A stretch of 64,000 nt of DNA from Seiridium cupressi (taxonomy: Eukaryota; Ascomycota; Sordariomycetes; Amphisphaeriales; Sporocadaceae): positions 67,792 through 131,791 of the forward strand of contig JARVKI010000087.1 of the NCBI GenBank assembly GCA_036674765.1, written 5' to 3'. A program made the translations under genes and the position numbers. Positions within the stretch are counted from its first letter, which is position 1; each line of letters begins with the position of its first letter. The notes below the pieces were generated by a model. The model was given only the letters and a program-made list of their open reading frames with translations. It searched no databases and was not told where the DNA came from. This document shows, in pieces, positions 45,222-56,126 of the stretch.

Positions 45222-46492
45222 TCATACATCTTGTGTATACTCTTGTGTAACATGTTTCGTAACCCGGATCTTAGAATCTTCCAGTATACCCTTCTGGCTT
45301 GCACTCTCAGACATATCATCAGACTCATTTCTTCCCCCTCTGCAAGTTGCTTGAAGTACTCCGTTCCCACTGCGTCCGAGAGAATCCAACTTATACGACT
45401 GTCCACGTTGCTTCGTCTTGTTAGACTTTGACGCGTCAGAGTTGGAAGTGTTTTGCATGAACGGGATGCACTTAAGGAGTGGTCGTAGGGTTGCTAAAGA
45501 GCCTGCAACAATTCCTATTCCCGACTCCACGATGGACCATAGCGCAATATTTGCAATATTATACAGGTAGTCTTCGGTGATAGTGTAGTATCGAAGATAC
45601 CCGATTCGAACGATAGTAGCTGTGCTCGCACTTTGAAGGCGTTAGTGCCCAGTTCCATATCACTCTGCGCAATGAGGATAAGAGATAGAACTCACATAAA
45701 GCCAAGTCCAAGGACAACGGCAACGGAGACTTTCACACGAAAGCGTAGCTGGATATCCCAAACTGGGATCAAAGTCAGCTAAGTAATATATGAGGTTCAA
45801 ATAAAACACCTACGTATGAAGGCGGGCAGAATAGCGCATAGCCAGTCGGTAAGAATTGAAATGACAGAAATGAAATATGAGACGTTGACGATGACCGACT
45901 GATCAGCACAACTACCCATCGAAGGATCCCATGTTGCTGAAATTGGCTTGCACCAAGATAAGATGGTAATATCGGTAACAAGACAAGATACGGTTGCAAA
46001 GAACATTGTGCCGTATAGAATCCAGTGGTAAATCCGTCGTGGTGTGATGCGGATCAAGGCGACACAAATTGCTGACTTGATCGGAACTGTACTGAGTACA
46101 TAGAATAGCTGGAAGAACATAAACCACTGCGACATATTAGAGATACAAGTAGTGCATTGTGACAGAAGCCAAAATCTACCTTTTTGCCCTCGTTACTGTC
46201 ACTGACAGTGAGGTATCGATCCGGTGTGCCAACCCCGTTGAACACCGATAGAATGGTTGCGACACAGGCGATCGTGAAGAAGCCCTGATATGCCTTAATA
46301 AGCAAATTCATCGTATTCTAGAAGAGCGAGAAGACTTACCAGACCTGCGACCATCAACCAATCATCTGGTCCAACACCCTTGATTCTTCGCCGAACCCAT
46401 AGTCGGAGAGCTACCGTGATCCATGAGAATGAGAGGAGAGTAATTGAAATAATGAGCAAAGAAACAGCCGGTCCCGTAAATGGCTGGGCCAT
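45222..46492 (-). CDS. PTH11/SAT4-type seven-helix integral membrane protein (second copy)
   Basis: Five exons: 46492-46340, 46293-46180, 46126-45814, 45762-45696, 45630-45222; 1056 nt, 351 residues, every junction in phase. Introns are very short (46-65 nt). Family features: helix 1 (VSLLIISITLLSFSWITVAL), RLWVRRRIKGVGPDDWLMVA with the DDW motif, a conserved-cysteine loop (SWCKPISATWDPSMGSCAD), ILWDIQLRFRVKVSVAVVLG after helix 6, ASTATIVRIGYL, and the terminal ESGIGIVAGSLATLRPLL. A ~75-residue hydrophilic tail ends the protein. It differs widely from the copy at 27011-28289, so the two are old paralogues, not a recent duplication. Unlike its neighbours in this accessory stretch it appears fully intact. 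Confidence 0.88.
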
Positions 46493-48125
46493 GATGTTGA
46501 ATGATACCGATCTAGAGAGCGTGATTGTGAATGTGCACGAGTTGTCTTGGAATACAAGATGACTTCTTTTTGGCCCGGAGAGACACCGCCTCTAGACTTA
46601 TATCACTGTCAGAGATCACCTTACACAATAGGACAATTATCAAGGATAGCGGCGCCCGACTGTCTTGCCTGCCGAGGTACCAATATATTGAAATGGGATA
46701 CGCCTTAGCGCTCCCCTATTCCCTTTTCCTTTTGACGATCAACTAGAACTTTGGCGCCACCTGTAATTGAAACTCGAGTTTTGACAGGCTTCGGCCAAGA
46801 GATCGCTAGTACCAGGTGTAGTGCTAAAGGCCTAGATACACTTGGTGCGCCCTAGCTCTTGCTAGAGCCTCGATTTAACTTCAGACGATCTAGGCACTGT
46901 TTCCGACCACTGTAGCCAAAGTTCGTGGGGAACTTTTTCTGCGCCACATTTCAAGAATCACTTCCTTTACAGATCCTGCTTGACCCTCCTTGTCGTTTGC
47001 ATTCAAGCTCAATCAATGCGGACGAGGTTAGGATATATACTGTGCTGGCATAACTGGATTCTCGTGGGAATAGCTCTATATGAGATTCCAGTGATAAGAC
47101 AGAATAAAAAATCAGGCAAATAATATTCCTTATTCCCGTCGAGTGGGTTTATTTGAGATGCAGCTACTGATACGCCAATCGAACTGCGCTCTGGTACCTT
47201 GCCCCTAAGTTATATTTTCCCGGTGCTATTCCCCCGCAAACAAAGTGGAATATTTCATTCAAAGGCATGGTCTAGATGAAGGGGTCCGTGTAAGGTTACT
47301 CAAATTCCTTCCGGCAACGCAATTCATTACTGGCGCTTGTTGCCATTTGGGCGTCATGAGGGATTAGCGAGTCACATACGCACAGGAGGTGGCAATAAGC
47401 TGTCACCCATCTGTCTCCAGCCCATCAAGATCACACACATTCTGGTGGCAAGACAAATATTGCTTGGGTGCGGATCAAACCTTAAACTGTCTTAGTAGCA
47501 TGGAATGGATGAAAGTTTTCTGCCACGTTTCGCAGCCGACTCAATCCCTCGTGCATTAAACAGCCGGACGATTAAAAGAATGCCTGTCTTCCGGACGTAA
47601 GCGCGATGCGATTGGATAACCGAAGGCTCGGGTACGGGACTAGGGGAACTTCCAAACAACCCTAGAGGGATCGATTCCGGAGGATTTTCTGCCCGTGCTC
47701 CACATCCAAGGCGTACTAGCCATCCTGCAGTCTGATCACTCAGTCGAATAGAGAGTCTTGGCATCATCGATTGGTATAATACAGACCTCTGCTTCTCTGA
47801 TCAACCTCGGTAGTAAGTTCACACACAGGTCCCAATCGCCTGTATCTTCATCATGGATGGTATACGGCAAATCGAGCCTAGGAGCAGGGCGCGACATCGT
47901 TATCCCGGGTTGATGACTAATTGATTCATACTGGTTGGTCGACTGGAACGTGGGAAGTGTCCCAAAAGCCTATGATCGTTGTTGGATCCTGTGCTCCATT
48001 GGTGCTGTCAGTGGGGGCTCCTCCCTTATTCCACTCGTGGGGATAGCGGGTGATTAAGCGGATATGTTCGGTGGAGTCTGTGGCGGCGCAGGTTCCCAGT
48101 TGGACTTTACCGACGGCATCAGAGG
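46493..48125. other. Intergenic region, no gene seen
   Basis: 1.6 kb upstream of the second PTH11-like gene, ending at a MITE. Short frames at 47492-47767 and 47926-48135 have no supporting motifs. Confidence 0.4.
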
Positions 48126-48278
48126 TACAGCACATGGCAATAATTTTGGACCCCTGTCAAGTATCCTACTGAAATAACCGATATAAGAGGTGGCATAGTT
48201 GCATACGCTTTACCATATATGGTTTACGTCCCCGTTAAGATACCTGACAGAGGTTCAAAATTATTGCCATGTACTGTA
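48126..48278. mobile_element. Tc1/mariner-like MITE with 41-bp terminal inverted repeats
   Basis: Arms 48127-48167 and 48237-48277 are inverted copies, 36 of 41 positions identical, separated by 69 nt. The ends read TACAG...CTGTA, so a CAG/CTG-ended element is flanked by TA on both sides, the target duplication of Tc1/mariner transposons. The arm (CATGGCAATAATTTTGGACC) resembles the usual Tc1 terminal pattern. All five mismatches between arms are transitions. There is no coding capacity, so a non-autonomous element is inferred. Confidence 0.75.
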
Positions 48279-48483
48279 TAAAGCCCCTTTCTACAGTCAA
48301 ACTTACTTCCTGCTCAACTATGAAATTGTATTGTAAGCACGGTGTATCGCATTAGCTGCGCAAACATATCATATTATAGCTTTCTAGGGTATTTAAGCAC
48401 TATGCATCATTGCGCGGTAGGGCGGTTGGATATCTTGATTTGGTGGGGTTCCTGAGGCTAGTTGAGGTCTCGTTGCCATTACG

Positions 48484-48852
48484 CTAATGCGTGGTCTTAT
48501 TAAGTGCTCCGACCGCCCCTTGATGGAGGAAGGGCGGCTGCTCAGAGATCGGTGGTTGAGCCGGGGTTGTATATTGGTTCTGTGCCGTGGCTTGCTGGAA
48601 CTCGTCGATGTTGCCCTTGATATTGTCGCCATGTTCGGATGCTTTAGGTTGCATTCTTCCATAAATAACCATGACGAGTAGTATGCCAGTCAACACTAAG
48701 ATGACGCTTCGTCTTTCCTTCGAGGAGCACTTCTCTTTACGACAGACCGAACTCCACACCTAGTGACTCTGACCTCGACGATACCGTTTACTTGCTACTA
48801 ATGATTCCAAAGATCCTCCATATTCACTTGTATATAAGAAGCGGGTTTGCAT
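48484..48852 (-). pseudogene. Small membrane-protein reading frame interrupted by TAG
   Basis: A 123-codon frame starts at ATG 48852 (MQTRFLYTSEYGGSLESLV) and is open except for one TAG at 48762-48760. Beyond it lies a basic stretch (SSVCRKEKCSSKERR), one hydrophobic helix (SVILVLTGILLVMVIYG) and a Gln/Pro-rich tail ending GALNKTTH. No intron of credible length removes the stop. It is either a nonsense-inactivated small single-pass protein or chance. Family unknown. Confidence 0.3.
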
Positions 48853-49323
48853 CACCGGATGGACGCGCGCCAGGGACATTGGAAACAACTAGGAGAACGA
48901 ATGACTAGACGTAAAGCATGATACTTTCAATGTAGGGGCCATCGAAGTCGAACTTTACAAATGCAGAGGTCGCACCGTTATCACCCGTAAGGTAGATAAT
49001 ATCCCTATGTGGTCGTTACCAATGTGGAAAGTATGCGCGGGCGACAGGGCGCGCACAGAGGTACGCAGAACAGTCAAACGCTTGACGATGGATGACGTCA
49101 CACTCAAAGAGCTAGACTTTCGTCCTGGAGCGAGTGATGTGGGAAGGAGTAATAGGGCAGATGAAGTTTCGGCCAAACCCGTCCAGTGCGATTCGAAGCA
49201 ATGAATATCAAGACGACAGAAAATGTCTAGCTTCAGGTAGACCCTACCACTAACAACCCCGTTTACCAAGCCATCATCTCAGTTTCCGTTAAAAATAAGA
49301 AGGACCGGCCAAGGCGAGGTCTC

Positions 49324-49578
49324 TTGTGCGTTGGGGCTGCGAGTTGTTTGAAGGCTGCTGACCCTCTGCTCACCCAGCTCCTCAACGGATTCTCTGCATC
49401 ACCGGACTCGACCAAGCACTTCGGGCGTAGGCATTTGCAATTGCTGAATGATGACGAGAAGGTAAAGTGTAAGATCTGCGAGATGACTCTACAACACAAA
49501 CAATATTTGCGTAACCATGCCGAATCGGTCCATGGAACTATTTCTCCGCCTCGGAAAGATCAGAAGCATACCATGTAA
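49324..49578 (+). pseudogene. C2H2 zinc-finger fragment
   Basis: An 84-codon stretch without an ATG contains one well-formed C2H2 finger, VKCKICEMTLQHKQYLRNHA followed by ESVHG (C-x2-C-x12-H-x4-H), preceded by KHFGRRHLQLLNDDEK. No flanking exon with further fingers was found, so it looks like a relic of a zinc-finger protein gene. Confidence 0.4.
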
Positions 49579-51162
49579 TCACCAGCCTGATAGCCTCTTA
49601 CCCCGACGACTTTCTTATCTAGATTGCGGCATCGAACATGCTAATGCGACAGTCACCGACCTAGAAAACAATCGTCATGTTCTAGGGTGGTGCTCAGAAG
49701 CTGTTTGCCATGTTGGTGCGTTGGGATATTTGGCCCGACATTCACTAAGAATGCCTTCATGGAGTGCGCTGTGGGGCATACCCGGTACCTGGGTGGCTAG
49801 GCCTTCAACGGGAGGAAAGCACGGTGGAGGCACGAACATGTAATCCCCTCTCTCTAACCGCCCCTCCCCCTATTCTTCCTTTCATCCCTGCTTCGATGAG
49901 TATATATAACTACCATCAAGTCGGTCTGATGCTAGACAGCTGTAAAATCGCCCTCTATGCAGGTAATTGGCTGACTTTTATTTCAGGCCTGTACGGCGCG
50001 ACTTGAGCAGATTAACGGCTCTCCCCTCTTCTCTTGGGTTTCATGAGAGTATTGCGGAGAAAAGCAAATTTTGCGATTTGTGGTTGGGATTCAAGGCGCG
50101 ATGAAGCCATTCTGTTTGCGAATCCGCTCAGGGCGGCTGGATTGTCGACCCAAACTCATGTGTACTCTGGACTGCGTCATGGACTTTGGAGCATATGTCC
50201 GGACCTGCCTGTATCCCAGAGTCGTGGATTTTTATTTCCTGAAAGGTATCCTCTGGCTTCTTAAGCCTTGACATGAGTGCTTCTTCAATGATGGTTATGC
50301 TGACGGATGCCCCACAGCGCAGTATTCTCCTACCGGCAGTGTGGGTCACCCAGCAGTGCATTAGGTTACATTAGACAGGCCCACCCTCTGCTCCAGCTCC
50401 ACCTTGAGCTTCCTTATCCATTGAGGCCCACACAATATACTGATTTCCACTCCATATCGCGTGCCCATTACATGCTGACTTTTTCGTAATCAGTGTGCTT
50501 AGATTTTCTGATTCCCCAAACAACACATTGAAAGTATCAAAATTTCACCGTAACAACATTGTAAAATCAACTATTCGGACTAGATTATGTAGGTACCCAT
50601 GGCTACAATGTAGCGCATTGGTACCGCCTGAGTTTCTGTTGATCGTGGTACGGGGTACACCACAGAGTCTTTCACACTCGGTAACGTCTGGATTCTGCCG
50701 CCAGACTATTTCACTCGTCTTAAGTTCATGCACCATGCGTTAGCGCATTTACCGACCGAAAACTTGCTCTCACCTATCGGAGAAAATGCTCGCGAGACTA
50801 CATATCTAAGCACGATTTTGCTCAATGGGGCGACTCTCTTCCTATGTTGTCTTCAAAGATTCGAACTATCTTACATGGCGACGAGGAATATACATATACC
50901 CGTGGTGGTTCTTTGCTAGTGATCACCAAGTTAAAGACTCGACAGCGCCCACAAGAGTCACGCATCACGACTATTCTACTCCATAAAGGAATGCTTCTAT
51001 CGTGCACCAACGTCAAAAAACTTTCTCGCACACATAATTCTCATACCCACTTCACAGATTCCCGCTCCACCCTCTAATCAAGTCGCTGTGTTCCATTGAA
51101 TCTCACCAGCTCAGCATTGACGAAGGTTATCGATACAGCCTGCACGCGACCGAGTAATTGCG
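49579..51162. other. Intergenic region, no gene seen
   Basis: 1.6 kb with short overlapping frames only. No motif, repeat or RNA structure that I can support. Confidence 0.4.
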
Positions 51163-51921
51163 ATGGACTCATTGTATTTTGATACCTTCAGCCCAGAGCG
51201 CCCATGCACCCCAGACGAAACCGACAAAAGTACCCAGTCATGGTATGATGGGTGGGAAGTCCCTTGCAGCAGATGCAGGACACAGCGAGGGGAACTTTGC
51301 TGGCGCTGCCGGTTTGTATTAAGCAAAAGAGATGACGATTGTATCTTTTCAGCAGAGCTCGTCTCTTGGGCAACACAGCACCATGACAGCAGTCATAACA
51401 AGGCCAGAAGACTCCAGACTCTAGGGTTTGCGAAACTAGTGTCACCACAGTCATTAAAGTTTAGCCAAAGTCCAGATACCAAACTGTCTGGAAGTTGGAG
51501 CCCATTAGCCCCCGAAAATGGATGCGAAGAGGAGCATCTCGATTTTTGCAAATCAATCACTTCTCGGAATTGGCCAAGAGATATGGGGCACAAGAAAAAT
51601 ATCGATCAAGACTGGGATGGATTTTGGGCCCGGGATCCGCGATATTGCCATAACTACTCAGGCGATTGTCATTATGGTCCGGAATATTTCGACTGCCATT
51701 CAGAACACTGCTATGGCTGTCCAGGATACTGCTGTCCAGGACACTGCCGCTGCCGCCTAAATGATACGGGAGAAAGCGACCTTTGGCTTACAGATACTAA
51801 AAACGAGGAACCACTGCCACAGGTCATGAGAGACTGTTTGTGCCATGTTTTCAAACAGGATGGAATACCACAGCAAACGCCCGAAGCTCTTATACTACGG
51901 AATTGGGCTCGGCGGCATTAG
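51163..51921 (+). CDS. Hypothetical Cys/Tyr/His-rich protein (frame uncertain)
   Basis: Uninterrupted ATG-initiated frame of 252 codons, long enough that chance is unlikely but not excluded. It holds a CxxC pair (PCSRCRTQRGELCWRC) like a zinc ribbon, and a cluster rich in Cys, Tyr, His and Gly (HSEHCYGCPGYCCPGHCRCR). Part of the cluster comes from a 15-bp tandem repeat near 51715-51750; in another frame (51518-51760) the same bases encode a regular helix-forming pattern (AIQNTAMAVQDTAVQDTAAA) known from coiled coils. Which frame is biological cannot be decided here. No family recognised. Confidence 0.35.
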   Translation: MDSLYFDTFSPERPCTPDETDKSTQSWYDGWEVPCSRCRTQRGELCWRCRFVLSKRDDDCIFSAELVSWATQHHDSSHNKARRLQTLGFAKLVSPQSLKFSQSPDTKLSGSWSPLAPENGCEEEHLDFCKSITSRNWPRDMGHKKNIDQDWDGFWARDPRYCHNYSGDCHYGPEYFDCHSEHCYGCPGYCCPGHCRCRLNDTGESDLWLTDTKNEEPLPQVMRDCLCHVFKQDGIPQQTPEALILRNWARRH

Positions 51922-54084
51922 CAGGTTATCGTACGGCGTGGGGTCTTGTCTTCGGGAGCTTTCACAGCCACGCGAAGTTCCTGGGAGCCAAATCTGGTCA
52001 ATCATTTCCACGAGCATCGTATGGGCATACAAAAGGGGCGCCAGAATACTTGGATACGACATAGACCTCCGGGAGGCGCTGAGTCAATTAGACTGAGTTG
52101 GACTGGTAGTGATACGAGAGCAGGAAAGTGAGATGGGATACGCCGGCAATCCAATGGATGCACGATACTAAAACACTGAGCCCCCCTCCTTAAGGCCAGC
52201 TCTTCTCGATGTGGTAGATTGCGTACCTATACATAAAGCCTTGCCCGGACAGAACATGACGCAAAGATCATCACTATTCGCTTGGTCATCGCTCTCGAGT
52301 AGAGCCAATAATGACTCAGTCAATCTCTGGCTAAATAAACGTAGACTGCACAGGTGTCGGGTACATAGACGCATATACCACCCGTAGAGAGGCCACGTGC
52401 CCTTCTGGGCAGAAACCGTTTGGGAGCGCTAGCTTAGGTAGCTGTTGAATCGAGTCTTCTTTCTCCAGTTGCAATCATCCACTGCAGAAGGCTACTGCGA
52501 TGCTTCCTGATACCGCTAGCCGTAGCTTGGAAAGTCGCGATGTAGCCATGCATGCTTTTTACTGGGTAGTCACTCTACGAACCTTGGTAATCGCATGGCA
52601 GCCTCCTTTGTCGCCCAATTCCAGCTGTGCGGGTGCACACGTAATCTGGATATAGAATGGCATCTCTCCTTTAAGAGCTTGGGATGACCCACGAATGTAA
52701 TGTGTAACCAGGTAATTTTGACGCATTGACTAGGCGCTGATACCTGTTGTTTCTTTGCTTATATACCGTTCTGGCAATACCTGCCTGAATTGTGGTAGAG
52801 TTCCAATTTCACCACAGTGCGCGGGGTAATAGATATGTAAGTTTTGTACTGTATCACGACCTATCCGTCCACCTTCCCTACATGCCCTTATATCATCGAC
52901 TAGTGCGGCTTCCCGCAGTAGCTATAAAGATGATTGCACGCACGTCACTGATAATCCTAGAGCGCATTAAGCAATTGCGATGCGTTGGACGCAGGGGCGG
53001 CTGCAACGCCGGTGCTTTCACAAGATATCTACCTGACACAAGAATATATGACGAAGTCATTGCCCGAGTACCGTGGTTATACCTGATCAGCTGTTGCGAG
53101 CAATGCACTCTGGAATTGAATGTCTATCAACAGTGAGATTGATGATATTAGGTTAACCCAACCTAGGAAGCTAATATCAGAAACCAAGATCAGAACTTTT
53201 CGCGCCTTGTGCCTGAAAATTCTTGGTCGAGTCTATGAGACTGAGCTGATCGCGGTTGATGGTTCTTCTTCACTAGTTGATATTGACTGGGGGTCGGGTT
53301 TAAGAAGGCGCAGCCTCTGTAACATGCGACCTCCTTCAAGAACTACTTGACATTAGCTACTTCTTCCACAGAGACGAAATGATGACACTGAGTGGAGCAA
53401 TGTCTGTCAAACATATCTACCATGGCCGCTGTTCGCGATCTCTCTGTCTGCTTCTTCTCCTCAAATCTACTTACATCTACTCACATCTACCCATTCTTAT
53501 CAACTATTCTTACTATAATTGATAATGTCTAATTTCTCCGCTCTCCTCCTTCCCGTCCTGCGGTCTGCTGCCGATGCTCTCGTAGATATCGGCTTGACAT
53601 TGCTCGGAATTGGTGGAAGACTGGTCGTGCCAGCATCTCCATCAAGCATGCCTTGACGAAGGTGTTGACCGCTATGGCTAGTCGGGTAGCTCAGCTACTC
53701 ACTCCCATCATCCTCCGGCGTGTCTCGACGGTCTACACAGCAACACCTTCGTCAACTATCCAGTTGACGTAAGGGAGGCGGTTCGGCCGAGGCGGCCCTT
53801 CGACAACCCCCAGTACCTGACACCTGCAGAACCTGCTGGGAACCCTCCTCCCAACTGATCAGCTGCCCCGGTGTCGAGCAGATTCGGATTCTCGCCTCCT
53901 CGAAAGCTTCGGCCCCCGTCCTTCGACAAACATTCCGCCAATCTGCCAAAGTTGAGATCCGCCTGAGGAAAGGTTGGCAGCAAGAAAAGCGGTCCCATGT
54001 TGATACCCTGCTGACACTCATTAGGTCGTCTTGGTCGTCAAACCTTCCTCCCGAATCAGTGAATCGGTTTCAGCTGCACCTTAT
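51922..54084. other. Intergenic region with a 15-bp inverted repeat
   Basis: 2.2 kb. A perfect 15-bp inverted repeat (TTGACGAAGGTGTTG at 53653-53667, complement at 53741-53755) brackets a 73-nt loop. Just upstream a pyrimidine-rich TCTAC-repeat leader precedes an ATG at 53525 (MSNFSALLLPVLRSAADAL), whose frame stops after about 43 codons. A decayed short gene is possible; not called. Confidence 0.4.
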
Positions 54085-54726
54085 ATGGTTGAGACGAGGA
54101 GCCCTCCGCCTAGACTAGGTGGACCGCTCAGGAAGATCCTCATACCAACAAAGCCACCCTTTGGGTTACCTATGGGACTATGCTCCTTAGACCAAGTCAA
54201 CCCAGCTTGGGATTCTGAGGCATACATAGACGGACCGTTCGGGAAATCGGTACCATCACCAGTCGGTGATGTCTTGTCTTCGCACTTGATGACGAGTTTG
54301 AGTTTTGAGTTGACATATCACACCAGCTGGACCTGGCACTGTCGTCGCGGTCATCGCAGCTACGAGTCAAGACCGATGCGTTTGAAACAAGCTCTTCGCC
54401 ACCAAAAGTTGCCTACCGATGAGGAACTTGCACTGTTTCCATGGGATCATCGAGCTTACTCAACACTCGCAAAGATTTCTATGGATTGTGTCGGTGGATC
54501 TATTCCAAGCTCAACGCAGGCGATGCAGGCGATGAGCGTAACCACTTCTCATGCTTGGATATATCGGAAAGAGATGCTGTGTTTGGATGGATATGAGGAT
54601 AACAAACATGTTTGGGAATGGTGTACAGATCTGAAGAGGCTAGATGTAGGCTTGCCCTGCTTAGCTCAATGGTACCTACCCCTTGACGGGTATCTCTACT
54701 CGTTACAAGTGTACGTCAATATATAA
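54085..54726 (+). CDS. Hypothetical protein, low confidence
   Basis: ATG-initiated open frame of 213 residues (MVETRSPPPRLGGPLRKILI) that continues open for a further 18 codons upstream. Composition is balanced with a Trp/Cys-containing C-terminal half (DNKHVWEWCTDLKRLDVGLP). No signal peptide, helix or known motif was seen and no intron is needed. Its length is only mildly beyond chance for a window of this size. Confidence 0.25.
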   Translation: MVETRSPPPRLGGPLRKILIPTKPPFGLPMGLCSLDQVNPAWDSEAYIDGPFGKSVPSPVGDVLSSHLMTSLSFELTYHTSWTWHCRRGHRSYESRPMRLKQALRHQKLPTDEELALFPWDHRAYSTLAKISMDCVGGSIPSSTQAMQAMSVTTSHAWIYRKEMLCLDGYEDNKHVWEWCTDLKRLDVGLPCLAQWYLPLDGYLYSLQVYVNI

Positions 54727-54805
54727 TGCGTCGATTTATGTCGTCCGTAGGAATATCGTTGGCTTATTCTTTTGAGTGTTCAAAGTTGAGAGCGGGAACT
54801 CGAAA

Positions 54806-55780
54806 TCAACAACGGCTATGAGCGTCATGCAAGACAGTTCTAACGCCGCCTCTGACTTGACGAACTATTTCAGACGCAGGAAGAACCGAATTAACCAATC
54901 CTACACCAGTACCGGACCAAACAGCGGTCCTTCGACTGTCGCCCCATCCCTTGTCATCCCCCATGACTGCTGTCGCGTAGCAGGATCGAATGTGGTCCAG
55001 ATTCACGCCAGCGACATGTTCCTCAAAACTTTTGGACAACAAGGCTCGTCCATCATAGGCTTGTGGCCAAATGTTCGGCCCCCGCAACTCATCGGTCACT
55101 TTTGCCCGAACAGTATCCTGCCCACCATCGCGCGCGTTCAAAATCTGATGTTGGTACATAGGGTGAACCATGATCTCCTCGGAGGCCAGAAATCGAGTTC
55201 CCAGCACGACTGCTTCAGCCCTTAGATTCAAAGCCGCCGCCGCACCGCGACCGTCAGCAATGCCGCCAGATGCTGCGACTGCAATGTTGAGACCTTCGCG
55301 TTCCAGGGCATCCCTAGTCTCCGGGACTAGTGATATGATGCTTGCACCCTTCTCCCAACCGTGGCCGCCAGCGTCGGTGCCTTGCATCACGAGTACGTCG
55401 GGCTTTGCACTGCGAGCTATTTCCAGTGCTCCGGTGACTGAGCCTGTCTGTATCCCGACCTGTGAATCCGGAAGTGATTCACGAATCTCTTTTGTCCAGA
55501 CACTATAGTCGCTCAACTGCGTCTCGGCAAACAACCAGACGACGGCTGGCTTGTGTTTCGCTAGCACTTGAATCATTTCCGACCGCCGCTCGGCGAGCGC
55601 GAAGAGGAGAAGTCCGACTCCGACTGGCAAGTTGCCGTTTGATTGCGTCGCGGTAAGCAGCGTGGCGGCTTGTTCCAATTGTTCGCCCACAACGGTGGGA
55701 TCCAACATGGCACCAATCATGCCCAGCCCACCTGCGCTTGACACAGCTGCAGCTAGCTCCGGGCCCGCAAAGCCACCCAT
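54806..55780 (-). CDS. Nitronate monooxygenase (2-nitropropane dioxygenase), 5' end unresolved
   Basis: FMN-dependent TIM-barrel enzyme that oxidises nitronates such as propionate-3-nitronate, a detoxification role. The frame from ATG 55780 encodes 324 residues: MGGFAGPELAAAVSSAGGLG, VGVGLLLFAL, PAVVWLFAE, then MQGTDAGGHGWEKGA with the catalytic His at about residue 140, IAVAASGGIADGRGAAAALN (phosphate-binding strand) and AEAVVLGTRFLASEE. Family members normally have 15-25 more residues (ending ..P[IL]xxAPMGG) before this point. SAPMGG is present in frame, but an in-frame stop lies 15 codons before the Met and no convincing first exon was found; the ATG at 55893 (MELALISANLF) does not fit the family. 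Either a short upstream exon exists or the 5' end is damaged. A decayed short-chain dehydrogenase lies divergently next to it. Confidence 0.8.
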   Translation of the reverse strand: MGGFAGPELAAAVSSAGGLGMIGAMLDPTVVGEQLEQAATLLTATQSNGNLPVGVGLLLFALAERRSEMIQVLAKHKPAVVWLFAETQLSDYSVWTKEIRESLPDSQVGIQTGSVTGALEIARSAKPDVLVMQGTDAGGHGWEKGASIISLVPETRDALEREGLNIAVAASGGIADGRGAAAALNLRAEAVVLGTRFLASEEIMVHPMYQHQILNARDGGQDTVRAKVTDELRGPNIWPQAYDGRALLSKSFEEHVAGVNLDHIRSCYATAVMGDDKGWGDSRRTAVWSGTGVGLVNSVLPASEIVRQVRGGVRTVLHDAHSRC

Positions 55781-56126
55781 TGGGGCACTGGTTGCTCGCT
55801 CTTCATCATACTTACACCAGTCTTAGTCCCTCTCGGCGTTTACGTGGAGATAAGTCGGAAAAGATTGGCGCTAATCAAAGCCAACTCCATGGTAGTTTTG
55901 TGATTGAACCTCAAGTATTGACTGGTGTGAAGCCGCACTAGCAGTTTTGCTGTAGAGGCTGTTCAAAATCCAGTAGCCCAACAGTATCTGAACGACATCA
56001 ATCCCCTTGGAACAAATACCAATGGAAAGGGCTCGCCAATTTCGAGGCGCGAGGCCAATTGAATCTAGGTAGCCCTCTCGTACGCCTTCTCGATTAATTG
56101 GGGTGCCCGTCATCTAGGCAGTAGAG

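Noticed and set aside
47492..47767. 91-codon minus-strand ATG frame
   Set aside because: No motif, no splice partner, composition typical of chance.
47926..48135. Short minus-strand frame with CC...GTC spacing reminiscent of a hydrophobin core
   Set aside because: Only three cysteines, where hydrophobins need eight, and its 5' end runs into the MITE.
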